From assembly GCF_006538725.1 (NCBI RefSeq), contig NZ_BJLQ01000018.1, forward strand, positions 1 through 64,000: a DNA stretch of 64,000 nucleotides. Reading direction: 5' to 3'. This DNA is from Cellulomonas gelida (GTDB taxonomy: Bacteria > Actinomycetota > Actinomycetes > Actinomycetales > Cellulomonadaceae). Positions 10,581 to 19,396 of this stretch are shown one piece after another. The notes beneath the pieces are model-generated. The model was given only the letters and a program-made list of their open reading frames with translations. It was not told where the DNA came from and searched no databases. The translations under genes and the position numbers were made by a program. Every line of letters begins with the position of its first letter. The stretch's first letter is position 1.

Positions 10581-13500
10581 TCAGGCCTCGACCCACACCG
10601 GAGCAGGGACGGCGTCGGCGGCCTGGGCGAGCAGCAGGTGGGTGGCTTCGGCTGCGGGGACCGGGCGGGAGAACAGGTAGCCCTGGACGAACGGGCAGCC
10701 GAGCTCGGCGAGGGCGGCGGCCTCGTCCTCCGTCTCGACGCCCTCGGCGATGACGGTCAGGCCGAAGCGCGCGCCCATCGTGATCATGAGCCCGACGAGC
10801 TCGCGGCTGCGCGCGCTCGCCTGCATGCGCTGGATGAAGGAGCGGTCGATCTTCAGGGCCGCGACGGGGAGCTCGTGCAGGGCGGACAGCGACGAGTGCC
10901 CGGTGCCGAAGTCGTCGATCTGGAACTCGATGCCCTCGTCGCGCAGCTGACGCAGGAAGCTGACCGCGACGTCCTGGTTGTGCATGATGACGCCCTCGGT
11001 GACCTCGAAGATCATCGAGGTGGCGGGCACGTCGTAGCGGTTGATGACGGCGCGCAGCGTCGGCAGCAGCTCGGGGTCCCAGAACTGGCGGTTGGACAGG
11101 TTCACGCTCACGGTGATGCCGTCGAAGCCGGGGACGGTCCCGCGCCACTCGGCGATCTGGCGGCATGCCTGGGTGATGGTCCACTGCCCGATCTGACGGG
11201 TCTGGCCGGTGGCCTCCGCGACGGGCAGGAAGTCGTTGGGCGGGACCAGCCCGCGCTCGGGGTGGTTCCAGCGGATCAGGGCCTCCAGTGCGACGATGCG
11301 ACGCGTGTCCAGCCGCACGATCGGCTGGTAGTACAGCTCGAACTGCTCGAGCGCGATGCCCTGGTCGAGCGCGGACTCGAGCTGGAGGCGGGCCATCGCG
11401 CGCGCGTGCATCGCGCCGTCGAACATGACGACCGACCCGGGCCCCTGCGCCTTGGCGCGGTACATGGCGGTGTCGGCGTCGCGCAGGTACTCGTCGGCCG
11501 AGGTGTAGCCGCTCGCGGACACGGCGATGCCAGCGGCGGCGCTGACCGCGCGCGTGCCCTCGGTGAGGACCACAGGCACGGACATCACGGTGAGCAGGCG
11601 CCTGACGACCTCGGGCAGGCCGGAGATGTCGCGCACGTCGTCCAGGAGCAGGACGAACTCGTCGCCGCCGAACCGGGAGACGGTATCGCCGGGCCGCAGG
11701 CCGGCGGAGAGCCGGGTGGCGACCTCGACCAGGAGCTCGTCGCCGACCTGGTGGCCGAGGCTGTCGTTGACCACCTTGAAGCCGTCCAGGTCGAGGAAGA
11801 CGACCGCGAAGGTGGAGTCGGGGTTGCGCCGGGTGCGCAGGATCGTCTGGTCGAGCCGCTCCAGGAACAGTGCGCGGTTCGGCAGTCCGGTCAGCGGGTC
11901 GTAGTGGGCGTCGTTGCGCAGGCGGTCCTCGAGCTCCTTGCGCTCGGTGACGTCGGTCATCGAGCCGACCAGCCGGATGGCGTGACCGTCAGTGCCGCGC
12001 ACCGACAACGCGTTGGTGATCATCCAGCGGTGGCTGCCGTCCGCGGTGCGCAGCCGGTACTCGACCTCCAGCGACGGCTCGAGTCCGGACAGGTGGTCCG
12101 CCAGCGCCTTGTCGAAGGCGGCACGGTCGGCCGGGTGGATGCGCGTCAGCCACTCCTGGGACGTGGCGTCGAGCTCGTCGTCGCGGTAGCCGAGCAGCGC
12201 CTTCCAGCGCGCCGAGTAGTACGCGGCGCCGGTCACCAGGTCCCAGTCCCACATGCCGTCGTTGGCGGCCTCGGCCGCGAGGGCGTACCGCTCCTCGCTG
12301 ACGCGCAGCCGCTCGAGCGACCGGTCCTGCTCGAGGGCCACCGAGAGCAGCACCGCCCAGTGGTTGACCCGCTCGAAGACCGCCTCCTCCATCACGTCGA
12401 ACTCGCCGGTCAGCGCCAGGAAGCCGTGGTCGTTGCCGTCGAAGGTCACCGGCACGACGAACGTCAGCTCGTCGTGCTCGGTCCCGCCGGGCTGCTCCGG
12501 GGCTGCCGGGGGAAAGGCCCGCACGTCGCACGGCTCGTCGAGCCCGGTGCCGGTCGCGTCGCCGGGGTAGACGCCCACGAGCCGCAGCTCTCCCAGGTCG
12601 TTCCACAGCGCGAGGCTGGCCGTGCGGACGCCGGTGTCGGCCAGCCACGTCAACGACCTGGCGTTGCGGCCCTTGCGTCGCACCAGCTCGGTGCTGATCC
12701 GGTAGTGGCGACGCTGGATGTCGACGTGCTGGTTGAGCACGACTGCGCTGTCGTGCTCGAGGTGGCGTTGCAGCGCGCGCGTCGCGACGTCCACGGCACG
12801 CTCCTGCACGGCTGCCCCGGCGAGCGTGTCCCCCGGGGCGAGGTGGTCGACCACGGCCTCCGCGAGCTGACGCACCACGAGCAGTGCGCTCAAGGGGTAC
12901 CGCGACCGGGAGACCGCGCGGCGCAGGGCGTCCGCGGCGGCCTTGTCCGCCTTGTCGAGCTCGAGCAGGGCGCCCGGCTCGGAGTCCGTCGCCCGCAGGG
13001 TCTCGACGAACAGCGTGACCAGGCGCTGCACCGCAAGCTGGAGCCCGAGGTGCTGCGGCGACGGCAGCTCCTCGTCGCCGTACAGCGCGTCACCGAGCTG
13101 GTCGACGAACGGCTGGCTCACCTCGTCCAGGGCCGCCCGGCCGGGCACCGTCTCGGCCACGGTCGCCTGGCAGCCGCAGGACTCGCGCACGACCAGCTTG
13201 ACCGGGATGCAGTGCTGGCCGGGCTCGATGTGCTCCCCGCTCAGGGCGCGCAGGGCCAACCCACAGGCGGTCACGCCCGCGAGGCTGAAGCTCTGTGCCA
13301 CGGTGGACAGCGGCGGGTGGTGCTCGGCGGCCGCGGCGATGTCGTCGAAGCCGACCACCGCGACGTCGTCCGGCACGACGAGGCCGTCCTCGGTGAGCGC
13401 CTTGACCACCGCCATCGCCGTCGCGTCGGTGCACGCGACCACGGCGGTGGGCATCCGGTCCAGCTCCCTGAGGCGTCGCGCGGCGGCCGAGCCGTCGTGC

Positions 13501-14060
13501 CTCTCCTCACCGGTCCAGGGCACCATGATCGGGTCGGTCGGAACCAGGCCGTTGGCCTCCATCGCCCCGCGGTACGCGTCGTACCGGATCGCGTCGTCCG
13601 CGTTGGCGGGCTCCCGGCCCGCGAAGACGATGTCCGAGTGCCCGTGGCCGATGAGGTGGTCCACGGCCGCCGAGACGCCCTGGACGTTGTCCGGGACGAC
13701 GGTGGGACAGGCCAGTCCCGACGGCGCGGCGTACATGGTGACCAGCGGCTTGCCCGTGGCGGCGAACTCGTGCAGGTACGAGTCGTCGGCCGGTGTCACC
13801 ACCACGACGAGCGCGTCGAGATGATCCCAGGCGACCTGGGCCGTGAACTGCTCGTCCGAGATCGCCTTGAAGAACCCCGCCTCGCGGGCCTGGATCGCCA
13901 GGACCCTGGCTCCGTGCGCGGCCGCGGTGTCCATCACGCCGTCGAGGATGCTGCCGTAGAAGTACCCGTGCACGTTCGGGGCGAGGTACCCGATCACGGG
14001 CGGGCGAGCGACACCCGCGACGTCATCGCGCCGCTGGTCGTCTCTGCTCGCTCCGCTCAT
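10581..14060 (-). CDS. Soluble LacI-type sensor/PAS/GGDEF/EAL protein (c-di-GMP metabolism)
   Basis: 1159 aa with no signal peptide or membrane segment. Residues about 20-305 form a periplasmic-binding-protein-like ligand domain of the LacI effector type ('IGYLAPNVHGYFYG', 'VAVVGFDDIAAA') but there is no helix-turn-helix. A helical/GAF-like linker (about 310-580) precedes a PAS domain (about 585-705), a GGDEF domain with intact GGDEF (about 797) and an EAL domain with intact EALIRW (about 925) and 'DDFGTGHSSL'. It could therefore make and break c-di-GMP in response to a cytosolic sugar-like ligand. The start codon lacks a good Shine-Dalgarno. The last bases sit 40 bp from the convergent kinase-like gene. 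Confidence 0.88.
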   Translation of the reverse strand: MSGASRDDQRRDDVAGVARPPVIGYLAPNVHGYFYGSILDGVMDTAAAHGARVLAIQAREAGFFKAISDEQFTAQVAWDHLDALVVVVTPADDSYLHEFAATGKPLVTMYAAPSGLACPTVVPDNVQGVSAAVDHLIGHGHSDIVFAGREPANADDAIRYDAYRGAMEANGLVPTDPIMVPWTGEERHDGSAAARRLRELDRMPTAVVACTDATAMAVVKALTEDGLVVPDDVAVVGFDDIAAAAEHHPPLSTVAQSFSLAGVTACGLALRALSGEHIEPGQHCIPVKLVVRESCGCQATVAETVPGRAALDEVSQPFVDQLGDALYGDEELPSPQHLGLQLAVQRLVTLFVETLRATDSEPGALLELDKADKAAADALRRAVSRSRYPLSALLVVRQLAEAVVDHLAPGDTLAGAAVQERAVDVATRALQRHLEHDSAVVLNQHVDIQRRHYRISTELVRRKGRNARSLTWLADTGVRTASLALWNDLGELRLVGVYPGDATGTGLDEPCDVRAFPPAAPEQPGGTEHDELTFVVPVTFDGNDHGFLALTGEFDVMEEAVFERVNHWAVLLSVALEQDRSLERLRVSEERYALAAEAANDGMWDWDLVTGAAYYSARWKALLGYRDDELDATSQEWLTRIHPADRAAFDKALADHLSGLEPSLEVEYRLRTADGSHRWMITNALSVRGTDGHAIRLVGSMTDVTERKELEDRLRNDAHYDPLTGLPNRALFLERLDQTILRTRRNPDSTFAVVFLDLDGFKVVNDSLGHQVGDELLVEVATRLSAGLRPGDTVSRFGGDEFVLLLDDVRDISGLPEVVRRLLTVMSVPVVLTEGTRAVSAAAGIAVSASGYTSADEYLRDADTAMYRAKAQGPGSVVMFDGAMHARAMARLQLESALDQGIALEQFELYYQPIVRLDTRRIVALEALIRWNHPERGLVPPNDFLPVAEATGQTRQIGQWTITQACRQIAEWRGTVPGFDGITVSVNLSNRQFWDPELLPTLRAVINRYDVPATSMIFEVTEGVIMHNQDVAVSFLRQLRDEGIEFQIDDFGTGHSSLSALHELPVAALKIDRSFIQRMQASARSRELVGLMITMGARFGLTVIAEGVETEDEAAALAELGCPFVQGYLFSRPVPAAEATHLLLAQAADAVPAPVWVEA

Positions 14061-14240
14061 GGTCCAGCAATCGACAGGATCAGGCGCTCACCTGAGAGTT
14101 TCGACGTACCGCGTGTGCGCTTGCGCACCGGCTACCGATACGTATCGCCCATCCTCGTCGGAAGCGCGGATTCAGCCAGATCGGGTGCCTTCCGGGCGAA
14201 CCTGGGCGGCGTCACCGCGACCTCATGGGGCGGCTCGGGG

Positions 14241-14573
14241 TCAGGTGCGTGGGGCGTACATGATGACGGCGACGCCGAGCAGGCAGATGGCCGCGCCGAC
14301 GACGTCCCAACGGTCGGGCTGGAACTTGTCGACGGCCATGCCCCACGCGAGCGAGCCGGCCACGAAGATCCCGCCGTACGCCGCCAGGATCCGCCCGAAG
14401 TGTGCGTCCGGCTGCAACGTCGCGACGAAGCCGTAGGCGCCGAGGGCGACCACTCCGGCACCGATCCACACGACCCCGCGGTGCTCGCGCACGCCCTGCC
14501 AGATCAGCCACGCACCGCCGATCTCGGCGACGGCCGCGACGGCGAACAGCAGGAGCGAGCGCAGCACGGTCAT
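14241..14573 (-). CDS. YnfA/UPF0060-family small membrane protein
   Basis: A 110-aa four-helix membrane protein matching the YnfA family in length and motifs ('[10 protein letters not shown]', '[12 protein letters not shown]', '[15 protein letters not shown]'). The family has been placed near small multidrug transporters, but its substrate is not settled. It begins 67 bp after a cysteine-tailed membrane protein and a MerR regulator on the same strand, so it may be the third gene of a metal-response operon. Confidence 0.88.
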   Translation of the reverse strand: MTVLRSLLLFAVAAVAEIGGAWLIWQGVREHRGVVWIGAGVVALGAYGFVATLQPDAHFGRILAAYGGIFVAGSLAWGMAVDKFQPDRWDVVGAAICLLGVAVIMYAPRT

Positions 14574-14640
14574 GCGCGCAGTCTCTCGTGCCTCGGCTCC
14601 CGCTCGCGGCAGGCCGTGCGAGGTCGTCGAGTGGTCGCGC

Positions 14641-14940
14641 TCAGCACGCGCCGCCGCACCCGCACGTGCTCTCCGGCTCGGTCGTCGCCGCGGCAGCCCG
14701 ACGGCCTCGCAGCCACAGGGCAGCACCGACCACGACGGCGACGAGTGCGACCACGCCCAGCGCGAGCGCCACCCCACCCGTGAAGAACGCCCCGACCCCC
14801 GCCGCGACGCCGCCCGCGGCGATCAGCGGCACGGAGCAGGCCACGGCACACACCAGCGCGAGGCCGAACCCAGCCAGTACCCCCTTCTTCGTCGTGGCGT
14901 TCGCGCTCGTCGCGTGGTCGGGGGTGGTCGAGGCGTTCAT
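14641..14940 (-). CDS. Small cysteine-tailed membrane protein, MerT-like metal transport candidate
   Basis: 99 aa with two hydrophobic hairpins; the first contains 'VCAVACSVP', similar to the Cys-containing first helix of mercury-transport proteins. The C-terminus is Cys-rich (STCGCGGAC), suitable for soft-metal binding. GGGAG precedes the ATG at 14940. It lies 76 bp downstream of the MerR-type regulator gene and upstream of ynfA. No merA or merB is present, so mercury specificity is not established. Confidence 0.65.
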   Translation of the reverse strand: MNASTTPDHATSANATTKKGVLAGFGLALVCAVACSVPLIAAGGVAAGVGAFFTGGVALALGVVALVAVVVGAALWLRGRRAAAATTEPESTCGCGGAC

Positions 14941-15016
14941 GGCGTCTCCCAGGGGTGTGCGAGCAGAGGGGATCGCGGCCGGAACCGAGTGCGGTGCGGC
15001 CGAGGCTCGTGCGGGT

Positions 15017-15784
15017 TCAGGCCGCGGTGCCGAACATCGCGGCGACGACGTCGGCGGCGTGGTCGGGTGCGCGCACCTCGAGGCGGATCTGCCCCGTGGT
15101 GAGCCGGACGGTGAAGTCGAAGAACGTGCAGCAGTCCTGCTCGGCGGCAGCCAGCCGGGCGACCTCGGCGACCAGCTCGGGCGCGGCCACGAACTCGAGG
15201 GCCACGCCGCCGGCGATCGGCTCGCGGCGCACCGCCCGGGCCCCCAGGCCCTGCCACTCGGCAACCCGGTCGGGCACCGAGCCGGCGTCGAGCGAGCACG
15301 CGATCACGGGAGCGTCCGGTGCTGTGCCCGGAGCGCGGGTCAGCGGGACGAACGTGCGCCGGTCCGCCAGCGGCTCCGGCGCCGCGGCTGCGCACGGGCA
15401 CCCCTGCCCACACGGGCCCGAGGTCTCGGCCTCGGCGAGCCGCGCCGAGACGCGCTGCAGCTGGGCCGCGAGCGCCACGAGCTCACCGATGCGCGTCTGC
15501 GTCTCGACCAGCCGCACGGCGACCATCTCGACCACCTGGTGCGCGACGCTCGAGCAGTCGTCGAGGTCGTACGCCTTGACCAGGTCGGCGACGTCGGTCA
15601 GCGGGATGCCGAGGTTCTTGGTCGCGGTGATGAACCGCAGCCGGGCGATGTCGTCGTCGTCGTAGGACCGGTAGCCGTTGCCACCCCGGGCGGGCTGCGT
15701 GACGAGGCCGATGTCCTCGTAGTAGCGCAGCGTCGTGGCCGGCACCCCGACCAGCCCGGCGACCTCAGCGATGCGGTAGCTCAT
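15017..15784 (-). CDS. MerR-family metal-responsive regulator with Cys-rich C-terminal domain
   Basis: 255 aa. Residues 1-70 are the MerR winged helix (MSYRIAEVAGLVGVPATTLRYYE), 75-125 the dimerisation coil, followed by 'GPCGQGCPC'. A second domain (about 160-255) has 'VIACSLDAG' and 'AAEQDCCTFFDF', which looks like a separate metal-binding module. Six or more cysteines suggest a thiophilic metal inducer. The ATG lies about 12 nt after the probable -10, so the mRNA is probably leaderless or nearly so. It likely activates its own operon, including the two membrane proteins downstream. Confidence 0.82.
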   Translation of the reverse strand: MSYRIAEVAGLVGVPATTLRYYEDIGLVTQPARGGNGYRSYDDDDIARLRFITATKNLGIPLTDVADLVKAYDLDDCSSVAHQVVEMVAVRLVETQTRIGELVALAAQLQRVSARLAEAETSGPCGQGCPCAAAAPEPLADRRTFVPLTRAPGTAPDAPVIACSLDAGSVPDRVAEWQGLGARAVRREPIAGGVALEFVAAPELVAEVARLAAAEQDCCTFFDFTVRLTTGQIRLEVRAPDHAADVVAAMFGTAA

Positions 15785-15796
15785 GCGGCGACGGTA

Positions 15797-15820
15797 GACC
15801 TTCGACCCGAGTCGAAGGTC
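15797..15820 (-). promoter_or_regulatory. MerR-type operator inside the merR promoter
   Basis: Perfect inverted repeat GACCTTCGAC-4 nt-GTCGAAGGTC. On the minus strand a TTGACC -35 overlaps its first half, followed by a 19-bp spacer and a CTACCG -10-like hexamer. The 19-bp spacer is the hallmark of promoters activated by MerR proteins, so the regulator probably controls this promoter. Confidence 0.75.
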
Positions 15821-15921
15821 AAGCCCGCGCGGGCGGATGCCGGCAGGGCGCGGGCCCCAGATCGCTCCGCGGCGGGCGGAAATGCCGTGAGACGGCGGTG
15901 CTGTCGGTGTGGGATCAGCCC

Positions 15922-16785
15922 ATGACCGTCGAGCTCGGCACGCCGTCACCGCAGCTGCTGCCCCGCGTCGTCGAGACCTTGCGCGGTTGGCAGGACGAGT
16001 CCGCGCCCCTGCAGCTGCACCCGGGTGACCTGGGCTGGTACTGGCGGCTCGGCACCGACGCCGCGGCCGCCGCCGTGCGGACCTGGAGCCGGGACGACGA
16101 GGTCGTCGCGATCGGCCTGCTCGACGGTCCCGACGCGCTGCGCATGACCGTCGCACCCGGGGCGTGGCAGGACGACGACGTCGCGCAGCAGGTCGTCGCC
16201 GACGTGTGCGACCCCGTGCGAGGTGTCCTGCCGGACGGTGCGGTGGTGGTCGAGGCGCCCCACGCGACGCGGGTCCACGAGCTCCTGGGCGAGCGCGGGT
16301 GGGGTGCGGGCGGGCCCTGGACGCCGTTGCGCCGCGACCTCACCGACCCGGTCGAGGTCGACGGGCTGCACGTCGAGGTGGTCGAGGCCGGGCGGACCGC
16401 GGAGTTCACCGCGGTCCACCGCGCGGCGTGGGGGAACGAGCGGTTCACCGACGAGGTCTGGCAGACGATGGCCGCCGGGTCGGCGTTCGTCGACGCGCGG
16501 TGCCTGCTCGGCCGGGACGCGGCGGGCGTGCCGGTCGCCGGGGTCACGGTCTGGTCCGCCGGTCCCGGGCGGCCGGGGCTGCTCGAGCCGATGGGCGTGC
16601 ACGCCGCGCACCGCGGGAGCGGGTACGGGCGGCGCATCTGCCTCGCCGCCGCGGCCGAGCTCAGGGCGCTCGGCTCGTCGTCGGCGCTGGTCTGCACGCC
16701 GACCGCCAACGTGACGGCCGTCGCCACCTACCGCTCCGCGGGCTTCCAGCCCGAGCCCGAGCGGCTGGACCGGACGCGCGGCTGA
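15922..16785 (+). CDS. GNAT-family N-acetyltransferase
   Basis: A 287-aa protein with a C-terminal GNAT fold. The acetyl-CoA loop is in 'GVHAAHRGSGYGRRIC' (about 220-240) and the closing strand in 'ATYRSAGFQPEPE'. The N-terminal half may be a degenerate second GNAT domain. The ATG at 15922 was taken as start; 15898 is an in-frame alternative. Substrate unknown. It is divergent from the merR operon and convergent with the marR gene. Confidence 0.75.
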   Translation: MTVELGTPSPQLLPRVVETLRGWQDESAPLQLHPGDLGWYWRLGTDAAAAAVRTWSRDDEVVAIGLLDGPDALRMTVAPGAWQDDDVAQQVVADVCDPVRGVLPDGAVVVEAPHATRVHELLGERGWGAGGPWTPLRRDLTDPVEVDGLHVEVVEAGRTAEFTAVHRAAWGNERFTDEVWQTMAAGSAFVDARCLLGRDAAGVPVAGVTVWSAGPGRPGLLEPMGVHAAHRGSGYGRRICLAAAAELRALGSSSALVCTPTANVTAVATYRSAGFQPEPERLDRTRG

Positions 16786-16812
16786 GCCGCGGTCACGGCG
16801 CAGCCCGGAGGG

Positions 16813-17274
16813 CTACTGCTCGTCGTCGCTGTCGTCGCGCAGGTTCCGGACCATGGTCCGCAGGGCGTCGAACGCGCTGCGCTGCTCGTCGGGCGTCAGG
16901 CCGGTCAGCATCGCGAGCTCGACGGACCGGACCGCCACCGTCGCCTGCTGCAGGCTGCGCCGCCCCGCGTCGGTGAGCGTGGTGGGCAGGACCTTCCCCA
17001 CGGGCGCCTCGCTCGGCCGGCTGACGTAGCCCTCCTGCTCCAGCGCCTGGAGCAGCGCGTTCATCGACTGCCGCGTGACGAACGCGCGCCGCGCGAGCTC
17101 CGCGCTCGACATCCCGGGCCGCTGGGCGAGCAGCTCGAGGCACGCGTACCGCGTGACGTTCATGCCGAGCGGCCGGAGCACCTCCTCCATGGCCGTGCGC
17201 AGGGCGGCCGAGACCTCCTTGAGCGCGTAGCCCATGGACGTCCCGAGGTCGACGCCGGCATCCCCTTGACCCAT
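16813..17274 (-). CDS. MarR-family transcriptional regulator
   Basis: A 153-aa winged-helix repressor with 'MNVTRYACLELLAQRPGMSS' and recognition helix 'RRAFVTRQSMNALLQALEQEGY'. It is divergent from a VOC-family gene 61 bp away. Two copies of the palindrome TGTCAG-N4-CTGACA lie in the shared promoter, one on top of its own start codon, so it very likely represses both genes. Ligand unknown. Confidence 0.88.
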   Translation of the reverse strand: MGQGDAGVDLGTSMGYALKEVSAALRTAMEEVLRPLGMNVTRYACLELLAQRPGMSSAELARRAFVTRQSMNALLQALEQEGYVSRPSEAPVGKVLPTTLTDAGRRSLQQATVAVRSVELAMLTGLTPDEQRSAFDALRTMVRNLRDDSDDEQ

Positions 17275-17317
17275 GTCAGCATCCTGACATACGTTCTCCG
17301 TGTCAGGAACCTGACAC
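17273..17317. promoter_or_regulatory. Twin MarR operators in the marR/VOC divergent promoter
   Basis: Two perfect palindromes: ATGTCAG-CATC-CTGACAT at 17273-17290, covering the marR start, and GTGTCAGG-AA-CCTGACAC at 17300-17317, just upstream of the VOC gene. Both contain TGTCAG-N4-CTGACA and are 27 bp apart. Confidence 0.8.
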
Positions 17318-17335
17318 AGACCCCGAGGAGCCCCC

Positions 17336-17704
17336 ATGCCCGTCACCGGTCCCGACTTCGTCTCCCTGCAGGTCCGCGACCTCGCCGCGTCGCAGGCGTT
17401 CTACGAGCAGTACCTCGGCCTGGTCCGGTCGCCGGCCGGTCCCCCGCACGCCGTCGTCTTCGAGACCCGGCCCATCGCCTTCGCCGTCCGCGACGTGATG
17501 CCCGGGACCGACCTCGACTCCGCGCCCCGGCCCGGGATCGGCGCGGCCGTCTGGCTGCACGCGACCGACGTGCAGGAGATCCACGACGCCCTGGCGGCCG
17601 ACGGGCACACGATCGTCGCGGCCCCCGTCGACGGACCGTTCGGCCGCACGTTCACGTTCGCCGACCCCGACGGCTACCAGATCACCCTGCACGACCGGGC
17701 GTGA
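17336..17704 (+). CDS. VOC-superfamily (glyoxalase/bleomycin-resistance-like) protein
   Basis: 122 aa, one vicinal-oxygen-chelate unit ('DFVSLQVRDLAASQAFYEQY' at the start, 'FADPDGYQITLHD' at the end). The family includes glyoxalases, dioxygenases and drug-binding resistance proteins. GAGGAG precedes the ATG. It is divergent from and probably repressed by the MarR protein, suggesting an inducible detoxification role (inference). Confidence 0.8.
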   Translation: MPVTGPDFVSLQVRDLAASQAFYEQYLGLVRSPAGPPHAVVFETRPIAFAVRDVMPGTDLDSAPRPGIGAAVWLHATDVQEIHDALAADGHTIVAAPVDGPFGRTFTFADPDGYQITLHDRA

Positions 17705-17745
17705 CCCGGGCGGCGCGGCTGTCGGGCCGCGCGGTTCGGGCCCCG

Positions 17746-19137
17746 TCAGGTGCCCGTGACCATCCAGGCCGTGCCGCGGGCGCGGTAGCCGGTGGTCGCG
17801 GCGCGGGCGAGCATGAAGACGCCGGAGAACGCGGCGGTCAGCCACAACAGGCCGTCGGCGCCCGGCGGGGCGTACGCGCGCACCGCGAGGGCGAACGGCA
17901 CGTAGACGACGAGCGTGACGAGCCCCGCCCACGCGAGGAACCGGCCGTCGCCCGCGCCGATCAGCACGCCGTCGAGCACGAACACCCACCCGGCGATCGG
18001 CATGCACACGCCGGCGACCAGCATCCCGAGCACGATCGCGTGCCGCACCTCGTCGTCGGACGTGAACAGCGGCGCGTACAGCGCGGCCGCGCCACCGAGG
18101 ATCAGCCCGAGCACCACGCCCGCCCCGACCCCCCACTGCAGCGTGCGCCGCAGGATGCCCCGGGTGCGGGGCACGTCGCCCGAGCCCAGGGCATGGCCGA
18201 CGAGAGCCTGCGCGGCGATCGCGAGCGCGTCGAGAGCGAAGGCCGCGAGCCCCCAGACGGAGCTGACGACCTGGTGCCCGGCCAGCGTCACCGCGCCGAG
18301 CCCCGCGGCGACCCACGTGGTGAGCAGGATCGCGCCGCGCAGCGTCGCGGTGCGCGCGAGCAGGGGCAACCCGTGCCGCGCGCTCGCCCAGATCCCACCG
18401 GCGGCGGGCCGCAGCGACGACCCGGCGGCCCGCGCACCGCGCACGACGACGAGCCCCAGCACCACGCCCATGCCGAGCTGGGTCAGGGCGGTGCCGGCGC
18501 CGGATCCCGCGATGCCGAGGTGCAGCCCCCACACCAGCGTGACGTTGAGGACGGTGTTCACCACGGCGCCGACGACCGCGACGCCCAACGGGGTGCGGGT
18601 GTCCTGCAGCCCGCGCAGGGTCCCGGTCGCGGCCAGGACGACGAGCATCCCGACGAGGCCGGGCGCCGACCAGCGGAGGTAGGTGACGGCCTGCCGGGCG
18701 GTCTCGTCGTCGGCGCCCATGAAGGCGACCACCCACGGCGAGGCGATCCACAGCCCCGCCGCGAGGACCACCCCCAGCCCCAGCGCGAGCCACATCCCGT
18801 CCACACCCACCTGCAACGCACCCGCGTGGTCCCCGGCGCCGAGGCGGCGGGAGACCGACGCGGTGGTCGCGTAGGCGAGGAACACGCACAGTCCGACGAC
18901 CGTGAGCAGCACGCTCGAGGCGAGCGCCAGACCCGCGAGCGCCGAGGTGCCCAGGTGCCCGACCACGGCCGAGTCGACCAGGATGAACAGGGGCTCTGCG
19001 ACGAGCGCCCCGAGCGCGGGGATCGCGAGGGCGAGGATCTGCCGGTCGATCGTGACACGGGGCTGTCCGGTGGCTGAGATGGTTCCGACCCCCTGGCGTG
19101 CTCCACACCCGTTGAACTGCGTATGTGCTCGTCGCAC
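17746..19137 (-). CDS. MATE-family (DinF-like) multidrug/toxin efflux transporter
   Basis: About 463 aa with twelve hydrophobic segments in two MATE halves; the conserved opening 'ALAIPALGALVAEPLFILVD' and 'SAVVGHLGTSALAGL' are clear. It exports cationic or lipophilic compounds using Na+ or H+ (family). The start is uncertain: no ATG or Shine-Dalgarno fits just before the first helix, and I used an in-frame GTG at 19137 that adds about 27 residues. It is divergent from dnaB. Confidence 0.85.
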   Translation of the reverse strand: MRRAHTQFNGCGARQGVGTISATGQPRVTIDRQILALAIPALGALVAEPLFILVDSAVVGHLGTSALAGLALASSVLLTVVGLCVFLAYATTASVSRRLGAGDHAGALQVGVDGMWLALGLGVVLAAGLWIASPWVVAFMGADDETARQAVTYLRWSAPGLVGMLVVLAATGTLRGLQDTRTPLGVAVVGAVVNTVLNVTLVWGLHLGIAGSGAGTALTQLGMGVVLGLVVVRGARAAGSSLRPAAGGIWASARHGLPLLARTATLRGAILLTTWVAAGLGAVTLAGHQVVSSVWGLAAFALDALAIAAQALVGHALGSGDVPRTRGILRRTLQWGVGAGVVLGLILGGAAALYAPLFTSDDEVRHAIVLGMLVAGVCMPIAGWVFVLDGVLIGAGDGRFLAWAGLVTLVVYVPFALAVRAYAPPGADGLLWLTAAFSGVFMLARAATTGYRARGTAWMVTGT

Positions 19138-19162
19138 CGGCGATTCGCCGACCCGACCCGCG

Positions 19163-19250
19163 GTATCCACAAGTCTGTCCACGGCCTGTGCACATCTTGA
19201 TGCACAGGCGTCCCCACGGCGATCCACAGGTTCGACGGCGTGTTTCCACA
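19163..19250. promoter_or_regulatory. Cluster of DnaA-box-like sequences upstream of dnaB
   Basis: The 259-bp MATE/dnaB spacer contains several near-matches to the actinobacterial DnaA box TTRTCCACA: GTATCCACA (19163), CTGTCCACG (19175), CTGTGCACA (19186), CGATCCACA (19220) and GTTTCCACA (19242), all on the plus strand within 90 bp. This could be a DnaA-responsive control region for dnaB or a DnaA titration site. It is not oriC itself, since no dnaA/dnaN genes flank it. Confidence 0.4.
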
Positions 19251-19396
19251 GGGGCTCTGGGCGATTCGCGCGGCGCACCCCGGCGGTCCTACTGTGCGCG
19301 GGAACCTTCCCACGAGCGGTGCTTCGCCGTGCATGTCGGAGGGTGGGGGTAGAACACGGGTTCGAGGACTTCGTCCAGCGGGGATTGGGTGCGTAG

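Noticed and set aside
10434..14783. Very long plus-strand open frame (about 1449 codons) opposite the GGDEF/EAL gene
   Set aside because: It is the antisense shadow of a clearly conserved minus-strand protein; its translation is Arg/Val/Gly-biased and has no domain.
14641..15784. mer (mercury resistance) operon
   Set aside because: Only a MerR-type regulator and a MerT-like small protein are present; no reductase or lyase gene.
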